Below are positions 8,401 through 17,500 of a DNA stretch of 39,149 bases, piece by piece; positions within the stretch are counted from its first letter, which is position 1, and the number at the start of each line of letters is the position of its first letter. The notes below the pieces were generated by a model that saw only the letters and a list, made by a program, of their open reading frames with translations, made no database searches and was not told the origin of the DNA. Position numbers and translations under genes: made by a program. Source of the stretch: Dokdonella sp. (GTDB lineage Bacteria > Pseudomonadota > Gammaproteobacteria > Xanthomonadales > Rhodanobacteraceae); contig JALOBC010000027.1 in NCBI GenBank assembly GCA_023228465.1, forward strand, positions 1 to 39,149. The letters run 5' to 3'.

Positions 8401-10677
8401 TTCCGATGCAGCTTCGGCTGCCCAATCCCGCAATGGGCGCTCCGGCACCCCCCGCCAGCTCCAAGGCCCGGTGCGTTGGGACGCGGGGTACCACCCATCG
8501 TGCACCATCAGCTCATCGAGCGCGCTCGCCAGTTCTATGCCGAGATCGGAAGCGCTCCAGTGCGACATGTCGGAAAGCGCGTGAAACGGCAGGACAACCC
8601 ATCCCAGCTGCGCATGGCGAAGCTCCGGTGAGACACGGCCTTGCAGAAATTGGTTGGTGCGGTGTCGGGTGTGGTTCGCGAATGGCTGCAGTGCAGCCGG
8701 CATGGTCGCGCGGAGGTGTGCTGCGGAAAGATGTTCCGTCGTTCCGGTAGCGGTGGTCGTGGAAAACAGGGGTGCTTCGGACCGCAAGATGGCGTCAGCC
8801 AGCATTCCGGCCGATGACCCCTTCATGGAGTCTGCGATAGTGAGGAGGCGATCGAGATAGGCCCTGAGTGCGGCCAGCCACCGCCTGCCCGTCGCAGCTA
8901 CACGCCGCTCGCGCAACGCGTCACATGCCTTGTCTGCGATCAGCGCGAGGCCGTACTCAGGGATGACCTGATCAAGAACAAAGGAGGTGATCCAGCTGCC
9001 AGGCCTTGCCGCCGTTACTGCGGAGAGTGCCGCGGCCAAGTGATCGCGGTGCGCGGCCCACGAATCCAGCGCAGCGGTGGCACCTGTGCGATGGGCAGCA
9101 GACTTCGTCCGCCGTCGGACTTGCGCAGGCCACTGTCTCGCGCCCTCGTCCGTCAGCGTGAGCCGGGATCCAAACATATGGTCACTTGGCGCAGGTTGGT
9201 ACGACTCGCCGAACCAGCGTTGGTGGATACGCATGACGGCTGCGGAGATGGCGTCGGCGGGCGTCGCCGAGTAGTAGGCTGGCCCGGTGGACATTGAGAA
9301 CGTATCGCCAAACAGAACCTGCGCGATCTCGGGACCAAATTCCTGGCTAAGTGTGTTCGCCATCGCCAGGCGGGCCTGTCCCGGAGCCAGACGAAGATCG
9401 GGAGCAACCTCGTTGGCAACCTGCCAAATCCGGTAGCGACCGGCAAAGTCCGTGGCCAGTCGCTGCAGGACGGGTGTGCCTGGAGAGGGACCTCCTGATG
9501 GGGCCAGTTCACGCAATCGCTGGTGCAGCATTGGTGGTAGTGGCCAGGCAACCTCGCTGGCATTCGGCGCAAGCCATCCAGGCGGTGTGCCCGACGGCTC
9601 CACCGCGCTTGGTGGCCGAAAGACGCGCCGAAGCAGGACCGGATGGTCCGGGTGGATAACCGCGATTTTCTCTGCAGCCGTGCAACCCCACTCGATCCCA
9701 CCGAGGTCCATCTCTCGGATTCCGGTGGCGAGCGCCAATGCGAGTGCGACCGAAGGCTCCGCTTCGAAGGGGGCCATTCGGGCGATCTCCTTGCTGGCGG
9801 CGGCCATCGCGGCAGACGCCAGGGCGGAGACCATCTGATCCGGAGCGAGCTGCGCTGGTGGTACACCGAGATCCCCACTGCTGGCTCGCGTCAGGGCGCT
9901 GCCTGCCAACGCGCGCACCCATGCAACGCCCGGGTCTCTTTCAGCCCCAGCCGATACCGCTTCGCTGACGAAAACGTGGGCTGGAACAGGGGCCGGGCCA
10001 TCCAGGTCGATGCTGCCCCCGATGGGAACATCCAGGCCTTTGGTGTCCGGCAAGAGAGCCCGAGGTTGCAACGCGATCCGAAGCGTCTCGGGATCGTCAT
10101 GCATCCACTTATGGATTCGGCCCCGGACCCATTCCCAATCCGCTCTGAACCCGCTATGTAGAGTGCCGGCTTCCGAGATCTGGCGGTCAACGACGCGAAT
10201 CATCGATGCCACGGAGTTCACGCCTCGCAGGAGCAACCGCAGGCCCGAATTTTGATCAGACAGGGCACCGCGGATGTTGCGCGCCAGGCGCGCGATCCTG
10301 CCCCGCTCGGAAGGCAGAGGACTGCCCAAGGCGGCTGCCACTGCAACCAGAAGGAGGCAAGATAAAGCGGGAAAACCGGCATCAGCGTGATATCGATGCA
10401 GGGTTGCGCTGAGCGGATGATGGTGGTGAAAGCCCGGCGGCAGGTGAACGTCCCGGTCGATCGGCCTCGAACGAATGGCGTCCAGCTCGCACACTTCGCC
10501 AGCCAAGAATGACCCAAGCGGGTGCAATATCCTGCGATCACTCACCGGGCGCTCTGCCCAGAGGGAGTCCAGGGTGCGCAGAACGATCGAGGCCAGCAAC
10601 GGCGGCACGGCCCTCCCGTCCAGCCGAGACATCGGGCAGGCATAACTGAGAGGCGGCTCAACCGCAGCAGTCACCAT
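5476..10677 (-). CDS. giant protein with a C-terminal tyrosine recombinase domain (1733 aa)
   Basis: Tyrosine recombinases cut and rejoin DNA via a 3'-phosphotyrosine and are usually 300-450 aa. Here the domain lies at residues about 1130-1485. A core-binding-like helical part (LATYVRHRL-like to FHDFLQQSY, about 1150-1250) is followed by the catalytic pattern: Arg1316 in GSGLRPSSAYGLTLADV, Lys1350 in GRAKSNASLGYIPLEG, Arg1431 in AYWLRKSRIT, His1471 in PLMHYVSD and Tyr1480 nine residues later, the same His-to-Tyr spacing as in lambda Int and XerD. The box II His is replaced by Tyr1428. There is an insertion of about 18 residues between Arg1431 and His1471. The first 1100 residues are mostly helical and unrecognised; about 250 residues follow the domain. 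The gene begins near a tRNA-like att scar, which fits an integrase role. No good ribosome binding site is seen; Met16 is an alternative start. Confidence 0.65.
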   Translation of the reverse strand: MVTAAVEPPLSYACPMSRLDGRAVPPLLASIVLRTLDSLWAERPVSDRRILHPLGSFLAGEVCELDAIRSRPIDRDVHLPPGFHHHHPLSATLHRYHADAGFPALSCLLLVAVAAALGSPLPSERGRIARLARNIRGALSDQNSGLRLLLRGVNSVASMIRVVDRQISEAGTLHSGFRADWEWVRGRIHKWMHDDPETLRIALQPRALLPDTKGLDVPIGGSIDLDGPAPVPAHVFVSEAVSAGAERDPGVAWVRALAGSALTRASSGDLGVPPAQLAPDQMVSALASAAMAAASKEIARMAPFEAEPSVALALALATGIREMDLGGIEWGCTAAEKIAVIHPDHPVLLRRVFRPPSAVEPSGTPPGWLAPNASEVAWPLPPMLHQRLRELAPSGGPSPGTPVLQRLATDFAGRYRIWQVANEVAPDLRLAPGQARLAMANTLSQEFGPEIAQVLFGDTFSMSTGPAYYSATPADAISAAVMRIHQRWFGESYQPAPSDHMFGSRLTLTDEGARQWPAQVRRRTKSAAHRTGATAALDSWAAHRDHLAAALSAVTAARPGSWITSFVLDQVIPEYGLALIADKACDALRERRVAATGRRWLAALRAYLDRLLTIADSMKGSSAGMLADAILRSEAPLFSTTTATGTTEHLSAAHLRATMPAALQPFANHTRHRTNQFLQGRVSPELRHAQLGWVVLPFHALSDMSHWSASDLGIELASALDELMVHDGWYPASQRTGPWSWRGVPERPLRDWAAEAASESARHQAKVDEAREVLSRRWREVQPHVLAGLAAAVDEYFPALRIDVGERRLLWRHGAVRAGPMELTADHHALLCEAARKHDQSPNDATEAIAARILLYRLVRHARRAGIVIGPLPTRPYMRITAEVTPFLPGLGLAVRHAEAFRAELLARASEQRMRELGVLGTWIIASYSATRTLAHASRAMGAAASVQRPRDRHDLVRVEATLDGRTVPMVFSGPAAAVLVKRARHAPEGKAPTIEKLGAWAKALLQWPDLPDDSIECARLLEALLQAAGRLEFSGPERLASLEQIPLGVVPVARSLARDDDWPLRNAPAAEDLDNQDGPTFESDPRGMQPTGWDTSSAEAQRAAYRRLTALLDPERFPRITGRKSDSTSGWRQRLSHHLSRLHGNAGETTNVGILAGYVRHRLRYGGRRKRVLAHATLGSDLTRFGADLLAVAGCERILDWNSDEYTLAYLAVLLRKPASARPPAYDALMKFHDFLQQSYRAPEVAEAELQSSAGSRLHHADPGMITARELKQVHQALQDEAHEEKRRQDAPPESMRLAALREIMFLILEGSGLRPSSAYGLTLADVLLFGPGQDWVRVRTSGGFGRAKSNASLGYIPLEGPLWATARERVATWVKKEKEQSKRDASKQPLFASSPGTPQRFARDKLTRRLDALLKWSTGDRRARAYWLRKSRITARHEQLARHPRPPAAATYSVLSTSGQTCIRTPLMHYVSDPAVAYSRSLHRGMEVPRATILQVTGFDAAQYDVACTRAGGATPVVRQRVMLDRLDHAAASAPQERITPPPPLRSGATILPRHLADYARLIAKHGRTYAVMHLGLAEAMVATLDEIAQQLVRAKGVTPWPFPSLRHPSACMAIPRAMKGTANLYALLDGAPGEEIRALASAWAAQGHIDCVHDSKVIVQLDGPLMQAAGLWLLAETSVRLCLEHVGEIAVLRLPSGQPPSRSHAAGVQWVLALTWIYMRLVSGSLANPN

Positions 10678-10795
10678 GCGGCCAGAGTAATGCCAGGGTC
10701 GTCCTGCCGCAATCGTTCGTGCCAGTGTACTTACGCCCTAAGGTGGGTAAATCGCCTTAGCGTGCAACAAGGAGCCTTGGGGTGGCGAAAAGTGG

Positions 10796-10908
10796 ACGTA
10801 ATCGCGGTAAGGCACGTGTATAGAACTAAGTTATTGATCTGACATCTAAGAAGCCACGTAACCGCAGTTTGGGACGGAGTGCCAGAGTTGTAGTCGACGT
10901 AACGCGAT
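10796..10908 (+). repeat. three ACGTAA-type direct repeats, possible recombinase arm sites
   Basis: Three similar 12-mers occur in the same orientation between the recombinase start and the tRNA-like fragment: ACGTAATCGCGG (10796-10807), ACGTAACCGCAG (10856-10867) and ACGTAACGCGAT (10897-10908). Short direct repeats beside an attachment site are typical arm-type binding sites of integrases. The match is only 8-10 bases each, so chance is possible. Confidence 0.35.
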
Positions 10909-10937
10909 GGAACATGAGGGTGTTCATCGTTCAAGCT

Positions 10938-10978
10938 CTCATAATGGGTCGGTGGTTCGAGTCCACCCATAGCCACCA
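10938..10978 (+). other. 3' fragment of a tRNA-Met-like gene, probable attachment-site scar
   Basis: The sequence contains a complete T-arm (GGTGG, TTCGAGT, CCACC), the 3' acceptor strand CATAGCC, A and the encoded CCA ending at 10978. Upstream lies CTCATAA, which looks like a Met (CAU) anticodon loop, but the stem and variable region between are about 4 nt too short and the 5' half of the tRNA is absent. Such 3' tRNA fragments mark the distal end of elements integrated into a tRNA gene. With this orientation the element lies to the left, the side carrying the giant recombinase, and the intact tRNA would be further left, outside the window. Confidence 0.7.
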
Positions 10979-11023
10979 AAATCAGGCACCTGCCTTCGCT
11001 GCGGCCATGGACGCAGGCCTTCC

Positions 11024-11044
11024 TGTGACAGTTCGACTGTCACA
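11024..11044. promoter_or_regulatory. perfect 21-bp inverted repeat upstream of hsdR
   Basis: Arms TGTGACAGT and ACTGTCACA (9 bp each, perfect) flank a TCG centre. It lies about 46 bp right of the tRNA scar and about 245 bp upstream of the hsdR start. It could be an operator or a recombination or excision site. The surrounding 10979-11289 segment holds no gene. Confidence 0.5.
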
Positions 11045-11289
11045 CTGGGGTCGACGGGTGCGGATGGCGCGATGGTTCCGTCCCTGGCCCATCGACTCCG
11101 CAGCCGTCCCTGGCAGGTTCCGCGCCAGGTCGAAGGCCGCAAGCCCGGGCAGCCGGGAAGAACGATCCGCTACCCGCGGCTGGGCACCTGCACGACGCGC
11201 TCGCGTGAATCCCGCGCTGCGGCGCCGACCACGCCCGAAATCCACCAGTGGCATACTGCCCCGAGGGGACACCGGGGGCCGCGCAGGGC

Positions 11290-14200
11290 ATGAAGGAAAA
11301 CCACCTCGAAGACGCCTGCCTGGATTGGCTGGCCAGCGTTGGCTGGACGGTCATCGATGGCGAGGCGGCGGCGCCCGGCGGCGAACTCGGCGCGCGCGAG
11401 CGCTGGTCGGAAGTGGTGCTGGCGCCCCGGCTGCGGGAAGCCGTCACGCGCCTCAACCCGGCGCTTGCCATGGCTGACGTCGACACCGTGGTGGCCAAGG
11501 TCACCGGCTACGGCCACCAGTCCCTGGTCGACGGCAACCGCGAGGTCTACGACTGGCTGCGCAACGGCGTGCCGCTCGAGCGCACCGCGAGCGACGGCCG
11601 GCGCGAAGTCCTGCGCGTTCCGGTGATCGACTTTGACGGCGGCAACGATCTGCTCGCCATCCGCCAGTTCACCGTGCAGGGCGGCAAGCTCCGCCGGCCG
11701 GACATCGTGCTCTTCGTCAACGGCCTGCCGCTGGTGGTGATCGAGCTCAAGAACCCGGCCGACCCCAACGCCGACCACGAGGCCGCCTGGAACCAGATCC
11801 AGAACTACAAGGCCGAGATCCCGCAGCTCTTCTGGTTCAACCTGCTGAATGTCGTCTCCGACGGCACGGTGGCGCGCTACGGCTCGCCGAGCGCCGAGCT
11901 GTCGCGCTACTCGCGCTGGCGGCTGCTGGAGGGGCGGAAGGTCGGCAGGGAGCAACTCGAACTCGAAGTCCTGCTGCGCGGCCTGCTCGATCCCGCCACC
12001 CTGCTCGACTTCTTCCGCGGCTTCGTCGCCTACGGCGGGGCGGACGGCGGCGCCAGCTTCAAGATCATCGCCCAGTGGCATCAGTACCACGGCGTCAAGA
12101 AGGCGGTGGCGCGCGCGGTGGAAGCGCTCACCCAGCGCCGGGACGGCAAGGGTGGCGTGATCTGGTTCACGCAGGGCTCGGGCAAGTCGCTGCTGGCCCT
12201 CTTCTACGTGATGGCGCTGCGCGACCGGCCGGAGTTCCGCAACCCGACGGTGGTGATGGTCACCGACCGCAACGACCTCGACGGCCAGCTCTTCGAGACC
12301 TTCGCCGACAGCGCGTGGTCGCTGCGCGCGACGCCGGTGCAGGCCGACAGCCGCGAGGACCTGCGCCGGATGCTGTCCGAAGTGCAGGCCGGCGGCGTGT
12401 TCTTCACCACCATCAACAAGTTCGCGCCCGAGCAGGGACAGACCTCCGTGCCGGTGCTGTGCGAGCGCGACAACGTGGTGGTGATCGCCGACGAGGCGCA
12501 CCGCACCCAGTACGGCTTCCGCGCCGACATGGACACGAAGACCGGCAAGACCCGCTACGGCCTTGCCAAGTACATGCGGGACGCGCTGCCGAACGCGATC
12601 TACCTCGGCATGACGGGCACGCCGGTCAGCCTCGACGACCGCGATACGGAAGCGGTGTTCGGCACCTATGTCGACGTCTACGACATGATCGCCGCGCAGG
12701 AAGACGAGGCCGTGGTGCCGGTCAGCTACGAGTCGCGCATCATCGAGCTGCGCTTCAACGAGGCCGAGAAGCAGGCGCTGATGGACGAGTTCCTCGACGC
12801 CACCGGCGACGAGGACGCCGCCGAGCAGGACCGTACCGCAAGCCGCCTCACCCGGCTGGAAGCCCTCGCCATGGCCGATGGGCGCCTCGCGACGCTGGCC
12901 GAAGATCTCGTCCGGCACTGGGAAGCGCGCCAGGAATCGGTCGCCGGCAAGGCCATGATCGTCGCCGTCTCGCGCGAGGCCGCGGTGCGCCTCTACGACG
13001 AGCTGGTCAAGCTGCGCCCGGATTGGCATTCCGACGACATCAACAGCGGCCGGCTCAAGGTGGTGATGACCGGCACCTCGGCCGACCCGCCGCACTACCA
13101 GCCCCTCCGCACCGACAAGGCGGACCGCAAGCTCCTCGAAAAGCGCTTCAAGCAGTCGCCCGATGAACTCAAACCCTTTGAGGTGCCGCTCGAACTCGTC
13201 ATCGTGCGCGACATGTGGCTGACCGGCTTCGACGCCCCGCCCGTGCACACGCTGTACGTCGACAAGCCCATGCAGGGCCACGGCCTGATGCAGGCCATCG
13301 CCCGCACCAACCGCATCTGGAAGGACAAGCCCGGCGGCCTGGTGGTGGACTACATCGGCATCGGCGAGGAGCTCAAGAAAGCGATCCGCCAGTACACCCG
13401 CGACAGCGGCGCCGAGCGCGAGCCGGTGGATACCTCCGGCGCCGCGCTCGGGGTCGTGCTCGACACGCTGGACGTGATCCGCACCGAGTTCTTCGCAGGC
13501 TTCGACTACCGCGGATTCGAGGATCCCAAGCGCGCCCTCGCGCTGCTCGCGCCGGCGATGGAACACATTCTCCAGCTCGATCCCGTACCTGACGACAAGG
13601 GCCGCAACCGCGGCGTGCGCGCCTACCTCGACCAGGTCGCCAAGCTCACCCACGCGCAGGCGCTCGCCGGCACCCGGGCGGACGCCATGGCCGTGCGCGA
13701 GGAAATCGCCTTCTTCCAGGCGGTGCGCGTCAGCCTCATCAAGCTGACCCGCTCGGCGAGCGGCCGCTCGCGACTGGAAAAGGAAGCGGCGCTGCGCCAG
13801 CTCGTCGCCAAGGGCGTGCTGGTCGAGGGCGTCAACGACCTCTACCGCACGCTCGGGCTGGACAAGCCCGACATCAGCCTGCTCGATGAGCGATTCCTCG
13901 CCCAGATCCGCGAGATGCCGACCAAGAACCTCGCCGCGGAACTCCTGGAACGCCTGCTCGCCGACCAGATCCGCTCACGCGGCCAGAAGAACGCGCTGCA
14001 GGGCAAGGAATTCGCCGCGCGGCTGGAAGAGGCGATCAACCGCTACCAGAACCGGGGCCTCACCACCGTCGAGGTGATCGAGGAACTGATCCGCCTGGCC
14101 CGCGAGATCAACGCGGCCCGCCCGCCGGACGGCATGACCGAGGAGGAGTTCGCCTTCTACCAGGCGCTGGCCGAAAACGAGTCCGCCGTGCGCGAGCTCG

Positions 14201-14418
14201 GCCACCCCGTGCTGCGCGCCCTGGCCCAGGAGCTCACCGACAAGCTGCGGAAATCCGCGACGATCAACTGGCAGAACCGCAAGGACTCACGCGCCAAGAT
14301 GGTGGCGATGATCAAGGTGCTGCTCGCGACGCACCGGTACCCGCCGGACCAGCAGCCGGAGGCGATCGAGAAGGTGATTGCGCAGGCGGAGTTGTTGGCG
14401 GATGTTTGGGCGGTGTAG
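11290..14418 (+). CDS. hsdR: type I restriction enzyme R subunit (HsdR)
   Basis: This is the motor and nuclease subunit of a type I restriction system; it translocates DNA at unmethylated targets and cuts at distance. The product is 1042 aa, the usual length, when started at the ATG at 11290 (MKENHLEDACLDWL), which matches family N-termini better than the ORF start at 11248. Domains in order: a PD-(D/E)xK nuclease with Asp138 (RPDIVLF), Glu152 and Lys154 (VIELKNP) and a following QNY; an SF2 helicase with Walker A GSGKS at 296-300, a DEAH box (DEAHRTQYG) and motif III (LGMTGTP); then the second RecA-like lobe (DMWLTGFDAP, MQAIARTNR); and a helical C-terminus. It is transcribed toward hsdS and hsdM rather than in line with them. 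It appears intact. Confidence 0.93.
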   Translation: MKENHLEDACLDWLASVGWTVIDGEAAAPGGELGARERWSEVVLAPRLREAVTRLNPALAMADVDTVVAKVTGYGHQSLVDGNREVYDWLRNGVPLERTASDGRREVLRVPVIDFDGGNDLLAIRQFTVQGGKLRRPDIVLFVNGLPLVVIELKNPADPNADHEAAWNQIQNYKAEIPQLFWFNLLNVVSDGTVARYGSPSAELSRYSRWRLLEGRKVGREQLELEVLLRGLLDPATLLDFFRGFVAYGGADGGASFKIIAQWHQYHGVKKAVARAVEALTQRRDGKGGVIWFTQGSGKSLLALFYVMALRDRPEFRNPTVVMVTDRNDLDGQLFETFADSAWSLRATPVQADSREDLRRMLSEVQAGGVFFTTINKFAPEQGQTSVPVLCERDNVVVIADEAHRTQYGFRADMDTKTGKTRYGLAKYMRDALPNAIYLGMTGTPVSLDDRDTEAVFGTYVDVYDMIAAQEDEAVVPVSYESRIIELRFNEAEKQALMDEFLDATGDEDAAEQDRTASRLTRLEALAMADGRLATLAEDLVRHWEARQESVAGKAMIVAVSREAAVRLYDELVKLRPDWHSDDINSGRLKVVMTGTSADPPHYQPLRTDKADRKLLEKRFKQSPDELKPFEVPLELVIVRDMWLTGFDAPPVHTLYVDKPMQGHGLMQAIARTNRIWKDKPGGLVVDYIGIGEELKKAIRQYTRDSGAEREPVDTSGAALGVVLDTLDVIRTEFFAGFDYRGFEDPKRALALLAPAMEHILQLDPVPDDKGRNRGVRAYLDQVAKLTHAQALAGTRADAMAVREEIAFFQAVRVSLIKLTRSASGRSRLEKEAALRQLVAKGVLVEGVNDLYRTLGLDKPDISLLDERFLAQIREMPTKNLAAELLERLLADQIRSRGQKNALQGKEFAARLEEAINRYQNRGLTTVEVIEELIRLAREINAARPPDGMTEEEFAFYQALAENESAVRELGHPVLRALAQELTDKLRKSATINWQNRKDSRAKMVAMIKVLLATHRYPPDQQPEAIEKVIAQAELLADVWAV

Positions 14419-14599
14419 TGCCAATGCAGGAGCAGCTGCTTTCGACCCTAAGCAGCCGTTCGGCAGCGGTGTGCCAAAATCGGGCATTCGCCCGGCGCGA
14501 AGCCGTCGGGCAGAAATGCAAAGGGCGGCGGGTCCGGCCTAAGACTCCGCGAGAGCGCGATCGGCGTCACAGCCCCGCTGAGGATGCTCGGATCAGCAG

Positions 14600-17500
14600 C
14601 TATTCGAAACTCTGCTCGCCTTCCCGATCGCGCTTGCTCTCATGTTCGATCCAGCGTTCCAGTTCGGGCAGCATGTCGGTGACCCATTGCCGAACCTCGC
14701 CTCCGACATTGTCACCCAGCGTTGTGATAGCTGCGCGACGCCGAACCAGGATATCGGCGAGCGAGCCACTCCAGCTGCGCGGATGCAGCCGCAACCAGAT
14801 ATCACCGAGAAACGCCCGCTTGTCTCGCGCGTGGCCCAATATTTCCAGGAAAAGCGTGGAGACACCATTCTCCTCTTCGCCCTGCCGCCGCTTGAACATG
14901 GAGATGCTTTTGCCAAGCAGCGGATAGCGCCGATCCGGATCGATATTCGCCCACTGAACAAGGGTCTCGGCGCCGACATCTTCCACCGGCGTGCCAGACC
15001 CGAAGTCCCCCTCAAAAAGTCCCCGATTCCTCGGCCGGAGCTCAGGAAGCAGGAATTCGTCGAGAGCGATGAGGGGATGCGTTTCGAAGAGCGCCTTCAA
15101 GACATAACCAAGATCGTAGGACGAGAGATAGACGGTCTCCAGCCCGACCCGGACCCGCGCGCAGATCTCGCGCAGCGTCGCCGCACCATCAGGTCCGGCG
15201 CAGCAGACCCGAATGACGGTATGCAGCCCGAAATCGCGAAGCGACTGCTTCTTCCCGAAGTCGGCGCGCAGCAGCAGCTCACGGCCGACGGCAATCAAGG
15301 ATGGAGCGCGTTGTCGGCCCTCCTCCCGATCACGGTAGAAGTGCATGTGAAGGATATCGAGCGCGATCTCCACGCCGTCGGCGAGACTGGCGATGTCGGT
15401 GAGCAGCGGGCCAAGCGCGTCGGGTGGAGACTCGCCGACGCTGCCATTGGCGATGCTGTGAAAAGTCCGCGCCGACAGGACGCCACGTTCAATCGCACGC
15501 CGAAGCCGCGCAATGCCCTGGGTATCGATAGCAACACGCGCCTGAAGATAGGGCAAGCTCGCGGCGAGATCGGGATTCTCGATCACATCCTCCAGCGCGG
15601 CGTCGGCGAAGGCCGAATCCCTGGCGTGTGCGCCATGGATGAACCCGCCCAGCACCGTCGCATTCCGGCTGTCCACATCAGCGGCAGAAAAGAGGCCCAG
15701 CAGTTCCCGCCACATCGCATCAAGATCGGCGGCGCCATCCGACAGGCCGATGCCGCACTCGTAGGCGCGCTGCGGATGTTGTTCGACGAGCAGTTCGGCG
15801 ATGAAGCCAGCGCGCGTCTCCGGGTCGTGCGCGAGCGCGGTTCCGATCTCCTTCGCGAGCTGGGAGGCGCGCTCATACGGCTTCATGACATCGCCGTCGT
15901 CGGCATCACCGTCAGCGACATCCCAACCGAAACTGCTACGCCCCAGTACCACCGCACGGGCCTGATGGAGAAGATCGGTGGGTTTCAAGCGGTCGATGAG
16001 CGCGGTGAGACGCGCGCGCACCTCATCAGGCATAGCGTCGCCCTCGAAACGCAGCGCTGTGCGGAAGCCGATCCACCCCTCGATCCAGGGCCGCTCGGAA
16101 GAGAAGTGGGTTGCTGCCCGTTCGAGCGCATCGTGACAGGCGCCGAAATGCCACAGCTCCCTTACGCTACGGGCAAGGTGGTCCCGGGCGTTTTCGATGA
16201 TTGGCGAAAGCTCGACCGCCAAGTCGACCGCGCCGTTGTACCAGGCCCAGATGTCGCCATAGGTCAGCGGGTGCCAGCCATAGTCGCGTGACCGGGCGCC
16301 GAAGTCGAAGTTGCTGGATGAACTGAAATGGTGCGCCTTCAGCAGCGCATCGAGGGCGACGCCGGCGCAGCGCATTAAAGCCGGATCACCAGATTGCGCG
16401 AGCCGGCGCACAAGCGATCGCCGCTGGTCCGGCAAAGCCTTGGTGCCGGATAGGTGCAGGTGAAACAGCTCGGCGAACATGTCCGATGCCGAGTTGTTGT
16501 TGTGATTGGGCGGTTCGGCGGAAAGGAACCGGGCAAGCAATGTCGCCGCGCGGTCGAATAGCGGTGGATCGTAAGCGAGGAGCTTGATCAACCGTATCCA
16601 CTGCCATCGGTCGCTCGACTCCGGATCGAGTATCTCGGCGCCGCGCGGCCCGGCCACGTCTCGCTCGATCCTTGCGAGCACGGCATCGGGCGCGACCGGA
16701 GCGATATTCGTGATGATCTGGAGGCCGTCTTCGCCCAACGCCGTGAGATCGCCCAGAAGACCGTCGGCACCGAGCCAGCGCTCGACCGCGGCCCGTGCCT
16801 CGGCGCTGTCGTGCAGATAGCCGAGGCGGTGCGAAAGGGACTTCTGCATCCGCGCCGTGAGCGACGCGCAGAAGCGATCGAAATCGGCCGGGGGCATGCG
16901 TTCGAGGGCGAACCCGGCGAGCGGGTTGGCGATCGCGTGCGGCAGGATCGCGCGCCACCGTCCGCGCAGCTGCGCGATCCCGCGCTGACGAAGCGTGTTC
17001 AGCGCCGCATATATCGTCGCCACGGAAGCGCCGCGAATAGCAGCAACCTGCGCAAGTTCGCCGCTTTCCGACGCGTCTTCGCCATCGATCGAATAGAGCA
17101 GCGCAAGGTCTTCGGCGGCGGAAAGGAGATCCCGGTCGGGCTCGTTGCGCTGGTGAAAAATCCGCTCGAAGAGGTCACGGCTCTTGAGCTTTCCCAGGGT
17201 CTCGCCTTTCCCGAGGGTTTCGGCGAGGGCGCGTGCCACGCGGAAATTGCCGTCGCTGAACTCCGATATCGTGCGCCGGTCCACCTGCGTCACATTGGGG
17301 AAGGTCTTTTCCAGCCACAGTTCCACCATTTCGGGCGATGCTGATTGCAGGCGAAAGACCTCGGTACGCTCGGGCTCATCGTCGCGAACATCATATTCGA
17401 CCGTGAGGAGGCTGACCTGGCTCCCCGCTTCCGAACAGATGCGGGCAAGTTCGCTGTGCGTCGCCGGATTGCAGTTATCGACGATCAGGATCGCACGTTG

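Noticed and set aside
10731-10979. 82-aa ORF starting MVAMGGLEPPT
   Set aside because: This is the well-known false protein produced by translating the antisense of a tRNA 3' end.
11170-13653. 827-aa minus-strand ORF opposite hsdR
   Set aside because: It is the antisense shadow of hsdR: low complexity, rich in His, Val, Ala and Arg, with no domain, while hsdR is intact on the other strand.
14642-16291. 549-aa plus-strand ORF opposite the STAND gene
   Set aside because: Antisense shadow caused by high GC; no recognisable domain, and the opposite strand has a clear protein.
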